Assembly (NCBI GenBank): GCA_005784505.1 | Contig: VCAZ01000025.1 | Location: 6,389,682-6,453,681, forward strand | Source of the DNA: Bagarius yarrelli | Lineage: Eukaryota > Chordata > Actinopteri > Siluriformes > Sisoridae | Direction: 5' to 3' | DNA: 64,000 nt | In this document: one piece after another, positions 11,674 through 22,774 of the stretch | Layout: every line of letters begins with the position of its first letter | Numbering within the stretch: the first letter of the stretch is position 1 | The notes under the pieces: model-generated | What the model saw: the letters and a program-made list of their open reading frames with translations, nothing else | Databases searched by the model: none | Told to the model about the DNA's origin: nothing | Made by a program: the position numbers and the translations under genes

Positions 11674-14185
11674 CGACAGAGATCGGGAGAGGGCAAGGGG
11701 GAGGAAATGATGGGTATGGGTTTAAGCAGGCTGAAGAATAAAATTTGAGCAAGTAAGAACAAATAAAACTGCATATTATTCCCCAGACAACTTAAAAATA
11801 TAACAAAAGAAAATCACCTACACTGCAAGGCACTTTAGTGCTTATACAAATCCGACTGCAGGAGGTTAACAACTGTTAAATAAGGTGCTGTGCTCTCACA
11901 TCCCACTCCTGTACTGAGAAGCAAATATACACTTCTTTATAAAAGTCGTTCTATTAATAAATTAGAACAGATCACCTTGACAAACTCTACGTCTGAGGTT
12001 ACAGTAGGCTGGTATGAGGAACCTGGAAACTGGAGATGTAGAAATGTATCCCAATATCGGATTATTCTAGATTCGTCACCTGAAAAAAAAAAAAAATCAG
12101 GATAAATGTGCAATAAAGTGTCTCAGCATGTGGCTTTTTCTTGATACGTGTCTGTGTATAGGATAGTGACCGAATTCTGGTATGACGTGTGTTTAGAGGT
12201 TAGACATGTTCTATTTAGGTCACTTGTGTTCAAATAGAAGAAAAGTTCGCGTTTACCTATTAACCTTCATCCTGGTTTAATACAAATGAATGATGAATGT
12301 TACTGTTCAAACACTCAGAGGAGTATAGAAAAAAAGGACCAAGAGAGTATATCTGTAAACATACTTACTCCGTTTATATAATAATTACACCAGGATTAAA
12401 TCAGAATAGTTTGATCTGATTTCACAAACCGAAGAAAAGGGAATGATAAATCCCGAACGGCAGTGAAAGCAGAATTGGCTTTGCTCTGTGATCTCTATAG
12501 CTTGGTGGCACAGTTGCATGCATTTGCACATGCTTGGGAATGAACGACTTTGCTACAGGCACATATATCTAAAAAAAAAATAGAGTTTAACCAAAACATG
12601 AGTATGTAAAATTAAAGAATTGTATCCGATTAAAAAAAAGAACACACACACACACACACGCATTACTACCATATAATCAGGGACAAAGTGCATCTGTGAT
12701 CTAATCCTAACCCCAAATACACTGAATAAAGTCAAATTGTGACCTTTTTAACTTCTCCGGTCCGAATGTACAACAAATAGCTTTTAGATCCCGTTTCAGT
12801 GCATGTCGAATGACTGGACTGGCACTATGAGAAAGTCGTATGACACTGCAACAAAGATATGCAACTGCTCCTTTCCCTAAGCATGTATTATAGCGCCAAT
12901 AAACTCAGGTTTCTTAAAGACACCAGTGGAATCATGGGAAGAATAAAAGAAAAAAGAAACACTTTCAGCATAGCCTTTTGTTTACTGCAACAAGCATTTT
13001 GTTAGCGATATGGTCATTATACTATTCATGTAGCACCGTTCTTATTTTCTGCCCTTTCTACTCCCTGTAAAGAAATCTTCTCTGTATATATTTGCAGTTC
13101 GTTAGCACAGAAATAGGATGTCATGTACAATGAGTTTTTTAATTGTTATTTATATTAAGTTGATAGTATTGTGTTATGTTATGTATTAAAACTGATTCCA
13201 CTTGTGGTTTGGAATGGGACAATAAAACTGCTTGAATCTTGGAGGTTTCTTTCTTTTCTTTCACCTTCTTATCCATTGATAATATTAATAAAAATCACAT
13301 TTATTTATAAGCGATTCAACAAATTGATTATAATTGTGATTATAATGCTGGTGGTCTAGGGAAACTCATTGGATGATAGAATTCTTGAAATAAAACAAAA
13401 GATCTGATTTTTTCAGAACCTTTTCTTGGAGCTCATAACTATAACCTGAAATCTTACTTGGTAATCAACTAGTTTTTTTGCACTGCTATTCGACAGATAC
13501 AGTTTGATTTGCTTAATTTTCCAAATGTTGCATAATCATAATACAGGTTGCTCACTGCCCAATAGAGATCCTGTATTACCGAGTGACCAAAAATATGAAC
13601 TGAAACTAAGGCTTTTCGGTGACCATCAGCACCACTTTATCAAAGACACCACGCAGATAGACATTCAATTACACCTAAAGGAAAATTCAGCAGTCAATTC
13701 ACATAACACCATGCTTTGGGAAAAATCTCGGAAAAGCCATAGAGAATTCCAAACCCAAATACAGGGAATACATGCAAACCACCACAGTTTAGTATAGAAT
13801 CATGGCAAGGTTAAAATATAGAATACATTTATCATTTGTTGAATATAATGTTTAAGTAGTAAGTAGTAATGTACAATATTAGTAGCATACATTTCAGCTA
13901 CCGTAGTGCCTTATAAAACCCATCGAACTACCAATCCGCATTTGATTCCATACAACATCATGAATCCCCCCAAAAAACTTAAATAATACAAAATAAAACA
14001 AAAAAGAAAGAAGTTTGTGGACATGTGACAATCACAATCAATGCCCGTTGTAAACATTCCATTATCACAATATTTCTGATTTGTTTCATTTACAGTGTAT
14101 ATAAGAAATTGGAAACTAATAAGAAATAATCACGTAAATGTTATTAAACAAAAGTTGAGAATTGATTATATAAATTAAGAAAATG
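11674..14185. other. Intergenic DNA between apbb3 and tRNA-Cys
   Basis: After the apbb3 3' UTR (poly(A) signal at 11737) I see no gene. There is a (CA)n run near 12641-12658 and a DNA-transposon terminus-like 'gtttgtggacatgtgac' near 14012-14030. The open frames here are short, lack homology that I recognise, and show no splice-supported extension. Confidence 0.6.
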
Positions 14186-14257
14186 AGGGGGCACCCGGAT
14201 TTGAACCGGGGACCTCTTGATCTGCAGTCAAATGCTCTACCACTGAGCTATACCCCC
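14186..14257 (-). tRNA. tRNA-Cys (GCA), copy A
   Basis: The minus strand gives a 72-nt cloverleaf: acceptor GGGGGTA paired with TGCCCCC, A box TAGCTCAGTGGTAGAG, anticodon loop with GCA (ACTGCAGAT), B box GGTTCAAATCC, discriminator T. A TTTT pol III terminator lies just downstream on the minus strand (plus 14180-14183 'aaaa'). It is identical to copy B over its whole length. The protein-like frame on the other strand (starts MRGHPDLNRG) is antisense tRNA sequence, not a gene. Confidence 0.97.
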
Positions 14258-14402
14258 ACACGGCAACCACATGCTATATTTACCAAATTACAACTGTTAG
14301 TCAAGGAATTATTATCATATATATTATTTTCTTGCTACTTACGCGTTTTAATTTTTATATTTATTGTTTCCTGTATCAATTTATAACTCTAAATTCACCA
14401 AA

Positions 14403-14540
14403 ATGTTTTTAGATATGTTTATGCTCATTTTAAATCAACTTGATTCATTACAGAAATGTGATTTTCCTTATTTAAAACAAATAAAGCTGCCTACTGGTTT
14501 TGTTTGTTTTTGTGTCCTGATTATCACAAAAATTATGAAT
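14403..14540 (+). pseudogene. Decayed copy of pomp exon 1 and start of intron 1
   Basis: From the ATG at 14403, the sequence 'tttatgctcattttaaatc' and the following ~120 bp align with the start of pomp at 15013-15150 ('tttatgttcattttaaatc'). In the true gene the ATG is the last codon of exon 1, followed by donor GTATT; here the same place reads ATGTTTTTA, so the donor is destroyed. This lies downstream of tRNA-Cys copy A just as pomp lies downstream of copy B. The spacing (about 145 versus 297 bp) shows that one copy lost or gained promoter-region DNA. I infer an ancient tandem duplication. Confidence 0.65.
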
Positions 14541-14643
14541 ATATTGTATATTAGACAGCAAAGTCACAAGTAATTGCACACTAATATGAATTAAACACAA
14601 ATTTGATGTAACGAAAAAGTTAGAATTTGTTAAGCAGAAAATG

Positions 14644-14715
14644 AGGGGGCACCCGGATTTGAACCGGGGACCTCTTGATCTGCAGTCAAATGCTCTACCA
14701 CTGAGCTATACCCCC
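14644..14715 (-). tRNA. tRNA-Cys (GCA), copy B
   Basis: Same 72-nt tRNA as copy A, with GCA anticodon and a TTTT terminator just downstream on the minus strand. The 3'-side flank 'cacacggcaaccgcatgcta' is also shared with copy A bar one base, so the duplication includes flanking DNA. Confidence 0.97.
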
Positions 14716-14923
14716 ACACGGCAACCGCATGCTAAATTTACCATTTACAAATGTAATAGTTGTGGGGGTTTGCGTGTTCAGTTCGAATTTATTGTTTCGT
14801 GTATTTATTGTTTCGTGTATTTATATATGTTATTATTATTACTCTATATATTTTTTAAACATAAATGACTAAATAATAACATTGATTTAAACCGCACACA
14901 CAGTGTTAAACTAACCAACAAGA

Positions 14924-14975
14924 CGCCATTTTGTCGAATCACGTCATTTACATTCCCGGATTTAGACAGGAAGTG
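14924..14975 (+). promoter_or_regulatory. Probable pomp promoter motifs (YY1-like, CRE-like, ETS-like)
   Basis: Within 90 bp upstream of the pomp ATG lie CGCCATTTT (14924, the core of a YY1 site), ACGTCA (14941, CRE half) and ACAGGAAGTG (14966, ETS type). This set is typical of housekeeping promoters. Motif matches only; no transcription start is known. Confidence 0.4.
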
Positions 14976-15012
14976 GATTAACGTTGAATTGTTTGAAAGA
15001 GCTCGTCAGAAA

Positions 15013-17473
15013 ATGGTATTAAAGCCGTTTATGTTCATTTTAAATCATGTTGTTTTATTTGCACAACTGTGGTTTTCTTTATTTTAAACGAATATCGCTT
15101 TTTCACTGGGTTTGGAGTTGTAAAATTGTTAATTTTTTTGTGTCGTGACTATAACTATACCAGACTTTAGCTTGTGAGCTAATTTAGTTGTTGGAGGAGT
15201 AAAAGGTTTAAACAGAACCGCTGCCCTAATAAGTTTACATTATTTTTGCATTGTTTTATTGCTCAGAATATTGTAATAATGATTTTTTTTGTGAAGCTGT
15301 TTAGCACGTTATGCTAGCTTTAGCTGTTTATGATGTGTCATTCTCATGCTAGCTGCGTTTACTTTCTGTTTCTGTCGCTTTAATTTGACTCGAAAGATTT
15401 AGAATTAGATTTTACGACTCTGATATAGAGTCAAGCTGAATAAAATCCTTTTAATGTCTTTATTAGATGCTTAGTTAAATACTTTTGTGTTGTTTCGCCT
15501 CACAGAACACTCGTGGTCTTCGCTCTCAGCTGAAAGACAGCGTCCCGGTAGAGGGGCTTTGTCCACAGACAGGATCTTTTGGCGTCCCTGATACTCTGCG
15601 CAGAGGGTGAATACTCCTTAAATTGCCCTTTAATACCCCACCAGATTTGTTTATGTTCTTACGGTTTGGTTTTTTAAATCTGTATCCATGCATTATCGTG
15701 ATTTCAGGTTTTCCAGTGTCAAAAACGAGCTCATCCCGTCACATTCGTTGGAGCTTTCAGAGAAAAATGTAAGTAAAAATGTACAATTTCTTAAAAAAAA
15801 TTAAAAATAATAATAATAATAATACATTGGTGTGTATATATGGGGAAGTGGTAGCTCAGTAATTAAAGTGTTTGCCTGATGGGTTTAATTGTCATGACCA
15901 CCAATCTGCCCACTTGGGCCCCTCAGCAAGGCCCTTAAGTCTCATATCTGTTTGGATATAAACATCTGCCGAATGCTAAAAATCTAAATGCGCAAAACAA
16001 ATAAAATGACAATATTTATTTTAAATCTATAAACTTTTTTGGTGCTGCATTTTAGTTAATTTTACTTCATGCACCAATGTGAATTTTATTATGCTTTCAA
16101 ATTATTAGTAACCACTGCAAAATCATACTGGCCCCACGCTTTGGGGGTACTGACTTTTGGGGGCAGTTTACCCCTGGTCACTTCATGCGTTTTTTTGTTT
16201 ATTTTTTAATCCTGATCTATTTGATAATACCAATTTACGAGTTTGTCCGGGACGCATTTCAGATGAAACTGGACACGTCTAAATACACCCATCTGTTCAA
16301 ACCGCATGTCTCCTCGTACACAGACGAACGTTGCTCACTTAAGCATGCTTGTTGACCGGTATATCCTCACTGAGGGGTTTCATCCCAAACTGTTGCGACA
16401 TAACAGAACCCCCATGTTCACAAAGCAAGATCCATAAAGATAAAGAAACCCATTTGGCACAAATTCCTATTGAGGCTAATTCTGAGAAATTATTTCTGAA
16501 TCTATTTCCCTTTATTTTTGTGTGGTTTCTACCTATAGTTCCAGCTCAACCAGGAAAAAATGAACTTCTCCACGTTACGAAACATCCAAGGACTCCATGC
16601 ACCCCTGAAACTTCAGATGGAATACAGAGCAGCCAGACAGGTGGGAACCAGTTAAAACAACACTTGCATCATCTTTATTCCCAATACGTCGCACACATGC
16701 TGCTGTTTTATAGACATTATATTACAGGCAATTATATTATTTGTAAAAATGTAGACGTTGCGTTATACAGCAGTGTTTTTAAGCGTTCGTTTCTCACAGA
16801 TTCAACGTTTGCCTTTTCTGCCGAGCTCCAACCTGGCTCTGGACACACTGAGGGGTGCTGATGAGTCCATTGGATTCGAGGACATCCTTAATGGTAAGTG
16901 CATGTTTACATCAAACAAGTGTTAACAAATAAGTCACTGCAGAAGATTTCCCATCTAGAAAAGACTTTTTTTAGTTTGTCTGATTGTTACTTAATTGTTT
17001 GCTTTTTGGAAAAATAATGAACAGAATCGCACTGTTTGACTTTGTTAACTACAGTCAGACTGTAATTTATTTTGACTTGTGCTAAGGAGAATTCTGGTCA
17101 TTATTAAGTCGTTTGAAGGAGTTTCTAATTAGTGTTGAGAAACATGTTAACCTTTTTCAGGATTTTAAACACGGAATGCAAAGTTCCTTTTAAAATAAAA
17201 TCAAACAAAGAGATAACTGATCCGAATGTTGTAGCATTTTTATTTTGCAGTACAATAATAATGGTTAAAATCCATGCATTGATCCAAATTCAAATAATAG
17301 GTCTGATACACACCTACTAGACGAGTTTCTCTTATGTACATTAATTATTATTTTAACTGTATGATTAATTGTGATTAATGATGATCTTTTGTTTGTGTGT
17401 TTCAGATCCTGCGCAGAGTGAACTCATGGGTGAACCACACATCATGACTGAGTATAAACTCGGTCTTTTGTGA
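15013..17473 (+). CDS. pomp: Proteasome maturation protein
   Basis: Chaperone for 20S proteasome assembly, which recruits beta subunits to alpha rings and is then the first substrate. Six coding exons: 15013-15015 (only the ATG, followed directly by donor GTATT), 15506-15606, 15708-15768, 16539-16640, 16800-16893, 17406-17473 (TGA). They join in frame to 142 residues, the usual POMP length. The protein reads MNTRGLRSQLKDSVPVEG near the start, NFSTLRNIQGLHAPLKLQME in the middle and ends MTEYKLGLL, matching the known conserved POMP blocks. Poly(A) signal AATAAA at 17584. A DNA-transposon remnant sits in intron 3 and a SINE just before it. The gene converges tail-to-tail with the ccdc82-like gene. 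Confidence 0.96.
15842..15995 (+). mobile_element. SINE copy 4 (in pomp intron 3)
   Basis: Head 'gaagtggtagctcagtaatt', body 'tgggcccctcagcaaggccc', worn tail 'catctgccgaatgctaaaaa'. Same orientation as pomp. Confidence 0.75.
16167..16375 (-). mobile_element. DNA-transposon (MITE) fragment in pomp intron 3
   Basis: It begins 'tttacccctggtcacttcat', and its inner part 'gcatttcagatgaaactgga' matches the minus strand of the element at 43744-44300 ('acatttcagatgaaactaga'). One end and part of the middle are left; it is a shortened relative of that element. Confidence 0.65.
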
Positions 17474-17950
17474 AGGCTGGATGTAATTACAGCGCACTTT
17501 AATTTTTTTATTAAAAACGGAAACATTCTGTTTTGGTCACTCTGTTGTGACCGTTTGTCTTGTTCGTTTTTTCTTCTGTTTCTAATAAAAAAGTTAAAGC
17601 CATTAAACGTTTTAAAGTTTTCTACGTGTTTGTACGACTTTAATCGCTGAGATTTTTTTTTTTCGCCCCATTGAAATATCTTTTGCCTAAAAGATAAGAC
17701 TGATCTATAAAAATGTTTCGCCTCCAGAAAGAGACTTTTACAGGATAGATTTATTTTCTTTAGTCATTTTTATCAATCATGAGTAGGAATTTAAATATTA
17801 CAAGCTTAAAAAAAAGAAAAAATCATTAATAGTAAAGTAATAAGAGCTTATATATTAAAAAAATAATAGTGCTGATTTGGTGTAATTGTTTTCACCTTTG
17901 AAAGCAAAATATTGACAAAAAATATGTATCGTCTAAAACGACTCATCTCC

Positions 17951-20900
17951 TCAGTCCAGTTTCTCTTCCTGGAAGAAATCTGCAGCGTTAAGGTGTTCCT
18001 GGAATTCATCATATTGCTGCATGTAAAAGGAGAAAAAAAAATGCTGATAAATTTTATGCATCCTATCATCTGTACACTTTTCTGTGCATTGACATACGGT
18101 ACATAATACGAACCGGAGAAAGAACAAAAACCCCACCTGAGCGATCCAACCTTCCTCCAGCAGCTTGTTGAACATTTTAACTACGGTGTCCTTCACCGGT
18201 TCATCTTCTTCTCCCTCCTGCGTCTGCTGCTTCTCCGTCTCTTTCCGATCCTCCAGAGCGGTGCGGCAGCGCTCAAACAGATGGTACTTGAAGTGTTTAA
18301 GCGCGTGGTACACCTCTGTCCGGCTGGCACAGACCGAGCCGACGAAAAACATCTGCAGTTTGTAATACAGATGTTATACTAGTACTATTGTAGTACTATT
18401 ACATTAAAGCCGGGTCTATACTGTGCAAGTCTGAGATAAATTCATATTAAATTAAAGATAAAAGAATCCTAATTATAATCTGTTGTCAAGTCATTTATTA
18501 TACACACAAAACCCAGTGGTTTTTCCCACCGCAGCAACCTCCATTTTTATTTGCAAATGAAACGGTGGCCTATTTGCAAACGTTTTACAAAATATTCTAG
18601 GCTAATTTCACATTTTTGGATAAAAAATAACTAATGTAATGTTGTTCACATAGAAATTTCCTGTGATAATGTGTTTATTTTACCCTAACCTGGCAGTTTC
18701 TCATTAACACTGGAATCTTTGTGTGTTTTTTGTCCTAGTAAATTAGAAAAAAGACAAAGAGAGGAGACTAGTGAAGTAGTTACGGTGTGTATCTTACTAA
18801 ATTCCCAAATATTCCACAATATTAAATATAACTAATTGTAGATTTTTTTAATATTTAGGCCATTAATTAAATAAATGACAGTATTGGTCATAAGAAGAAT
18901 AAAACAATTCGGGTCATACTCTCCGATAAAAATAATCAAATCTAGTGTTTTATCAACTCACACTCCTCTCTAAAACAACTAAAATAATGGCTTTATAAAC
19001 AGTTCACAAGAGCCAGTCATCCTAATGCAATGTAGAATGAAATAAAGTATAATTAATTGATTAATTTGATTAATAAAATAAAGCTCAGTTTATTTTGCTA
19101 CCTGTGAGTCGTCAGGCATGAACTGGTCCTCCTGCAGCGTCTGGTTGTGATACAGCTGCCCGGACAGACGCACACAGTAACGACCGTTTCGGTGGAGTTC
19201 GCATGCTTCACAGCCTTTAGTGAGGATGTTCACCACGCTAATTCGCACCTTGGGGTAACACTCCACCCGCTCCTTATATAACAACCCAAAAGTTTTTCAC
19301 ATAATCAGTATAATAATAATAAATATACAGTAAATGCACACACACACACACACACACACCATTATTTTATTCCTACCTTGTAGCGGTCTTTCCAGCGGCT
19401 CCTCTGCTTCAGATTCTCCAGACGTGGGAGCACCAGTCGCTCGTCAAAGTGACGCAAGGATGATTTCAGCTCTTCTGCGTAGCGCTTAGTCCGCTCACCA
19501 TCTGAAGGAGCCAGTTAAAAAAAATGATCAATTACCCAGAAAAAACAATCATAAGCCTTTAATCGCATTATTTTTTAGATATGTGCCCTGAGGAGAATAT
19601 GAAATCCTGCTGGGCCCCTCAGCAAGGCCCCTAACCCTTAATTGCTAATGGATAAAATGTAAGTCGCTCTGAATAAGGAAGTCTGCCAATGCCGTAAATG
19701 TAAATAAGCCAATTAGAGCTCATGCTTTTAGAAAGTTTACAGCCCTACATACATGTTGGCATTGGCGTCTTGTACACACATATGAACAAAATACAGTTTA
19801 GATCTTTGTTGATATGATTAAGAGTGGAATAGTACGACTGAATGTAGTTTATTTTGTTATTAATTCGCAATATATATTTTATATTTATTGTTAACAGGGT
19901 ACGTAGCTTTTTTTTTTTTCTTCTCTGGCACCCCCTATTGACCGGCGGACACTGCTGGAGTTCCATAAGAAAAGTCGTTTTCGAGTTATGGCTATATAAT
20001 TATATGAAACGTTATATACTTTTCCCTCCATATTTTTTCACCTGCCTGTCAGCGTCTTTTTATTTCCAGAGATCGAAAGGGGGGGGAAATTTCAGCCTAA
20101 CCCAATACTGTAAATGTTATTTTTACACCAAATCCATTTCAGCAACAGAAAAACTAAAAAGAAAACCATACCGTAAAGTGACTTGAGGAAGGACGTGTCC
20201 AGCGCATTGATCAGTAAAGCTTTGACCACCAGCTGAAAGTGGGTGAACTGAGATCCGGTAATGACTACAATAAAAAGAAAAGAAAAGTTAGACGCGCAAA
20301 CAATTAAACAAACCGATCAAACTGTAGAAATCTTACACTCGCGTGGAAGGTAGGACCGGAAGTTCTTGTCATCTGCTTCATCCTCTTTCTCTGCTTCCTC
20401 TCCCTCCTTTTGCTCCTCATCCTCTACAATGAAGTCCTTCAGGCTGTCTGTGTCGGCCTGTTTTTCTTCTTCACTGCTGTCTATCAAGCGAACGGTTTCC
20501 TCCTCGCTCGACTCGCTGTCAGAACTTTTTACATCTTTCTTGTCTTCGGGTTCATTGTTGGTAACATCTTCTTTTTCCGATTCCTGAATATAACAATCGT
20601 TATTATTATTATTATTATTATCATTATAATTATTTACAATGTGTAGATACACCTGCAATAAAGCTCATTTTGGGGCATAAATTTACCGGTAATTACATGA
20701 GACCATCACAAATTCATTACAAAGAATATTAGTTTGTGGTTGTGATGGAGATTGAATAAGTAAGACAGGACGTTTGAAATATTCCTTTAAGCTATATAAT
20801 TGCCACAATTAAAGATACTACCCCACTTTTGCACCTGAAACAGTAACACACACTTTCACACACTATGCATCTTGTTTCTTACCAAGGTTCTGCGCCTGCG

Positions 20901-21416
20901 CACTGGCGTCCCTGTCCTTCTCTTCTTCGAAAGCTCCAGCAGTTTCTTTTTCCTCTCGTTTCTTTTTGCAGCCGCTTCTTTAGCCTCCACTTCTTTTTCT
21001 TCCTTTCCTTTTCCATTTTCACCCTCGGAATCGGAAAGTTTGAGTCGTTTCTTGCTCGATGCTTTTCTGACCGGATCGGTTCCCACGTCGCTGTCCGAGG
21101 AGTCGCTGCTGTCTTTGATGTCGTCTAGGACGCTCGCGCTGGCCGACCTCTTCCGTCGTCGGCGCGACACTGCGCAAATTTCCTCTTCCGTCCCGTCGCT
21201 GTCGTCTCCCGCCTCCTCGCGCTCTGAAGCAGAAGAGTCGTCTGAATCATCCGACTCCTGGTACTCGCTCGTGGAGTCGTCGCTTGATGTCGTGCTGCAA
21301 TAAGAGCCTTCGTCGCTGTCCTCGAGCATCTGCTCGATCGCGTTCAAGCGCGTCTTTTTCCGGTCGATGCGGGACACCAGAGGCGCGCGTTTCCGCCGAA
21401 ATCCAAAGATTTTCAT
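17951..21416 (-). CDS. ccdc82: Coiled-coil domain-containing protein 82-like
   Basis: Seven coding exons on the minus strand: 20883-21416, 20337-20583, 20172-20264, 19377-19501, 19102-19272, 18137-18352, 17951-18016; joined in frame, 483 residues. The first third is very acidic and serine-rich (SDEGSYCSTTSSDDS) with basic blocks (RRRRKR, KKRRTGTPVRRRR) that look like nuclear localisation signals. A DFIVEDEE motif follows. The C-terminal half (about residues 260-460) is a folded region with a possible metal-binding CEACELHRNGRYC, resembling the DUF4211 region of CCDC82. Function is poorly known for this family. A possible poly(A) signal is TTTATT on the plus strand at 17750. Name from architecture and remembered family features; alternative is another DUF4211 protein. 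Confidence 0.75.
19608..19707 (+). mobile_element. SINE copy 5 (fragment, in ccdc82 intron)
   Basis: Body and tail only: 'ctgctgggcccctcagcaag' to 'gtctgccaatgccgtaaatg'. It is antisense to the host gene. Confidence 0.75.
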
Positions 21417-22217
21417 AGCCGCTATAATAGAACCGACCGACCAGATCTAATCAAACATGGATGGAGTAAAGACGAGTTAATACGCAGACAGTTTTAAAGG
21501 AGAAAAATAACGACAGTTCAAATGTCAACCAAGAGAAAGCGTAAATAAGCAGAAATTATGATTTATTAAAAAAAATAAACACACTTAACACGTCTGATAC
21601 GGTAAAATAATGAACAACACCTGAATTTTCGTACAGAACTCCTCTGGAAACACACGGGTCCCGCGATTTTAAGGGGGCGTGTCTGTTTTGCTTTTGTGCT
21701 GCTCTGTGATCTGCTTGTCTACCAGTAAAACTGCGCCATCTAGCGGTGTGGAGAAAAACATTTTTTCTGCGTCACACAATCAGCGCATGTTCGAAAAGTT
21801 TAAAGCCAAAATACATTAAAAATATAAGATATCACTTTTTTTAAGCAACATTATTAAATTAAAAGAGGTTTTACTAGTGGAACAATAAACTCTGACAAAA
21901 ATATGGAATAAAGTTTAAAGCTTGTGGACACTTAGTCTTGAGTAGCCAGACCTTCTGACTGACAGCAGGCCTCCTCCTCCTCCTCCTCCTCCTTCTTCTT
22001 CTTCTTCTCCTACTTCTAATTCTTTTTCTTCTTCTTCTTCCTCTTCTTTTTCTTCTTCTTCTTGTTTTATAGTGGTCGGCATCCAAGGTTGAACGGTTAA
22101 GGGCCTCGCTCAGGTGGCCAGCGGTTTCAGGTTGGTCATGGGAATTAAACTGATCCTATGATGTGATTACAATGTCACTTTACAATGTCACTTAACTGTT
22201 TTCCTTCTTTTTTTGTC

Positions 22218-22295
<78 letters not shown>

Positions 22296-22774
22296 CCCCC
22301 CCCCTCACTGTTGAGCTACATATGCCACAACGGAGCTGCCGGTGATCCAGACCCCATCTCCACCCAAATGAAAGATTTCCCTGTTATTTCCAGTTAATCT
22401 TAATTCTGGACTTCAACAGAAAAAAAGAAATAAAGTAACATAAAAAGTTATTCTCTTGGTATAAAACTTACTTTTATTTATGTGACCAATTATACGTTTC
22501 ACATAAAATGTAACTCCAGTTACAATTTTCATTATTTAAATCATTGTATTCTATTAAGTAAGAGCTCCATAATATATTATTACTTTAGTATTGAAGAAAA
22601 GGAGGTTCGTACATGTGTAAATAGTGTAAAGCATGCCATGTTTTCTGTGTGCATGAGTTCAATGTATGATTAAATGTACTAAAATAAAAATTTCTCTCTT
22701 TTTTGGTTTAGTATACAAGTAATATTATAGATCATACATATTTTATGACTTTATCTGAACAATCATTCTAAATA
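21417..22774. other. Region between the spag16 3' side and the ccdc82 5' side
   Basis: The 300 bp upstream of the ccdc82 ATG hold scattered CpGs and are probably its promoter. Further on there are CTC/CTT triplets at about 21970-22070, giving an artefactual arginine-rich frame on the minus strand, and a long CT run at 22220-22293. On the spag16 side, TTTATT at 22473 (AATAAA on the minus strand) is a possible spag16 poly(A) signal about 300 bp past the stop. Confidence 0.5.
22220..22304. repeat. (CT)n microsatellite followed by C run
   Basis: About 37 CT units followed by 9-10 C residues, in the space between the ccdc82 and spag16 genes. Confidence 0.95.

Noticed and set aside
13504..13797. 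97-residue frame upstream of the tRNA genes
   Set aside because: No recognisable homology, no matching splice sites, and AT-rich composition like its surroundings.
14183..14868. Two near-identical proteins starting MRGHPDLNRGPLDLQSN
   Set aside because: They are the antisense strand of the two tRNA-Cys genes, a well-known false protein.
16349..16861. 170-residue plus-strand frame
   Set aside because: It runs through pomp exons 4 and 5 in the wrong frame plus the intron and a MITE remnant.
21874..22086. Arginine-rich protein on the minus strand
   Set aside because: CTC/CTT triplet repeat; no homology and no splice context.
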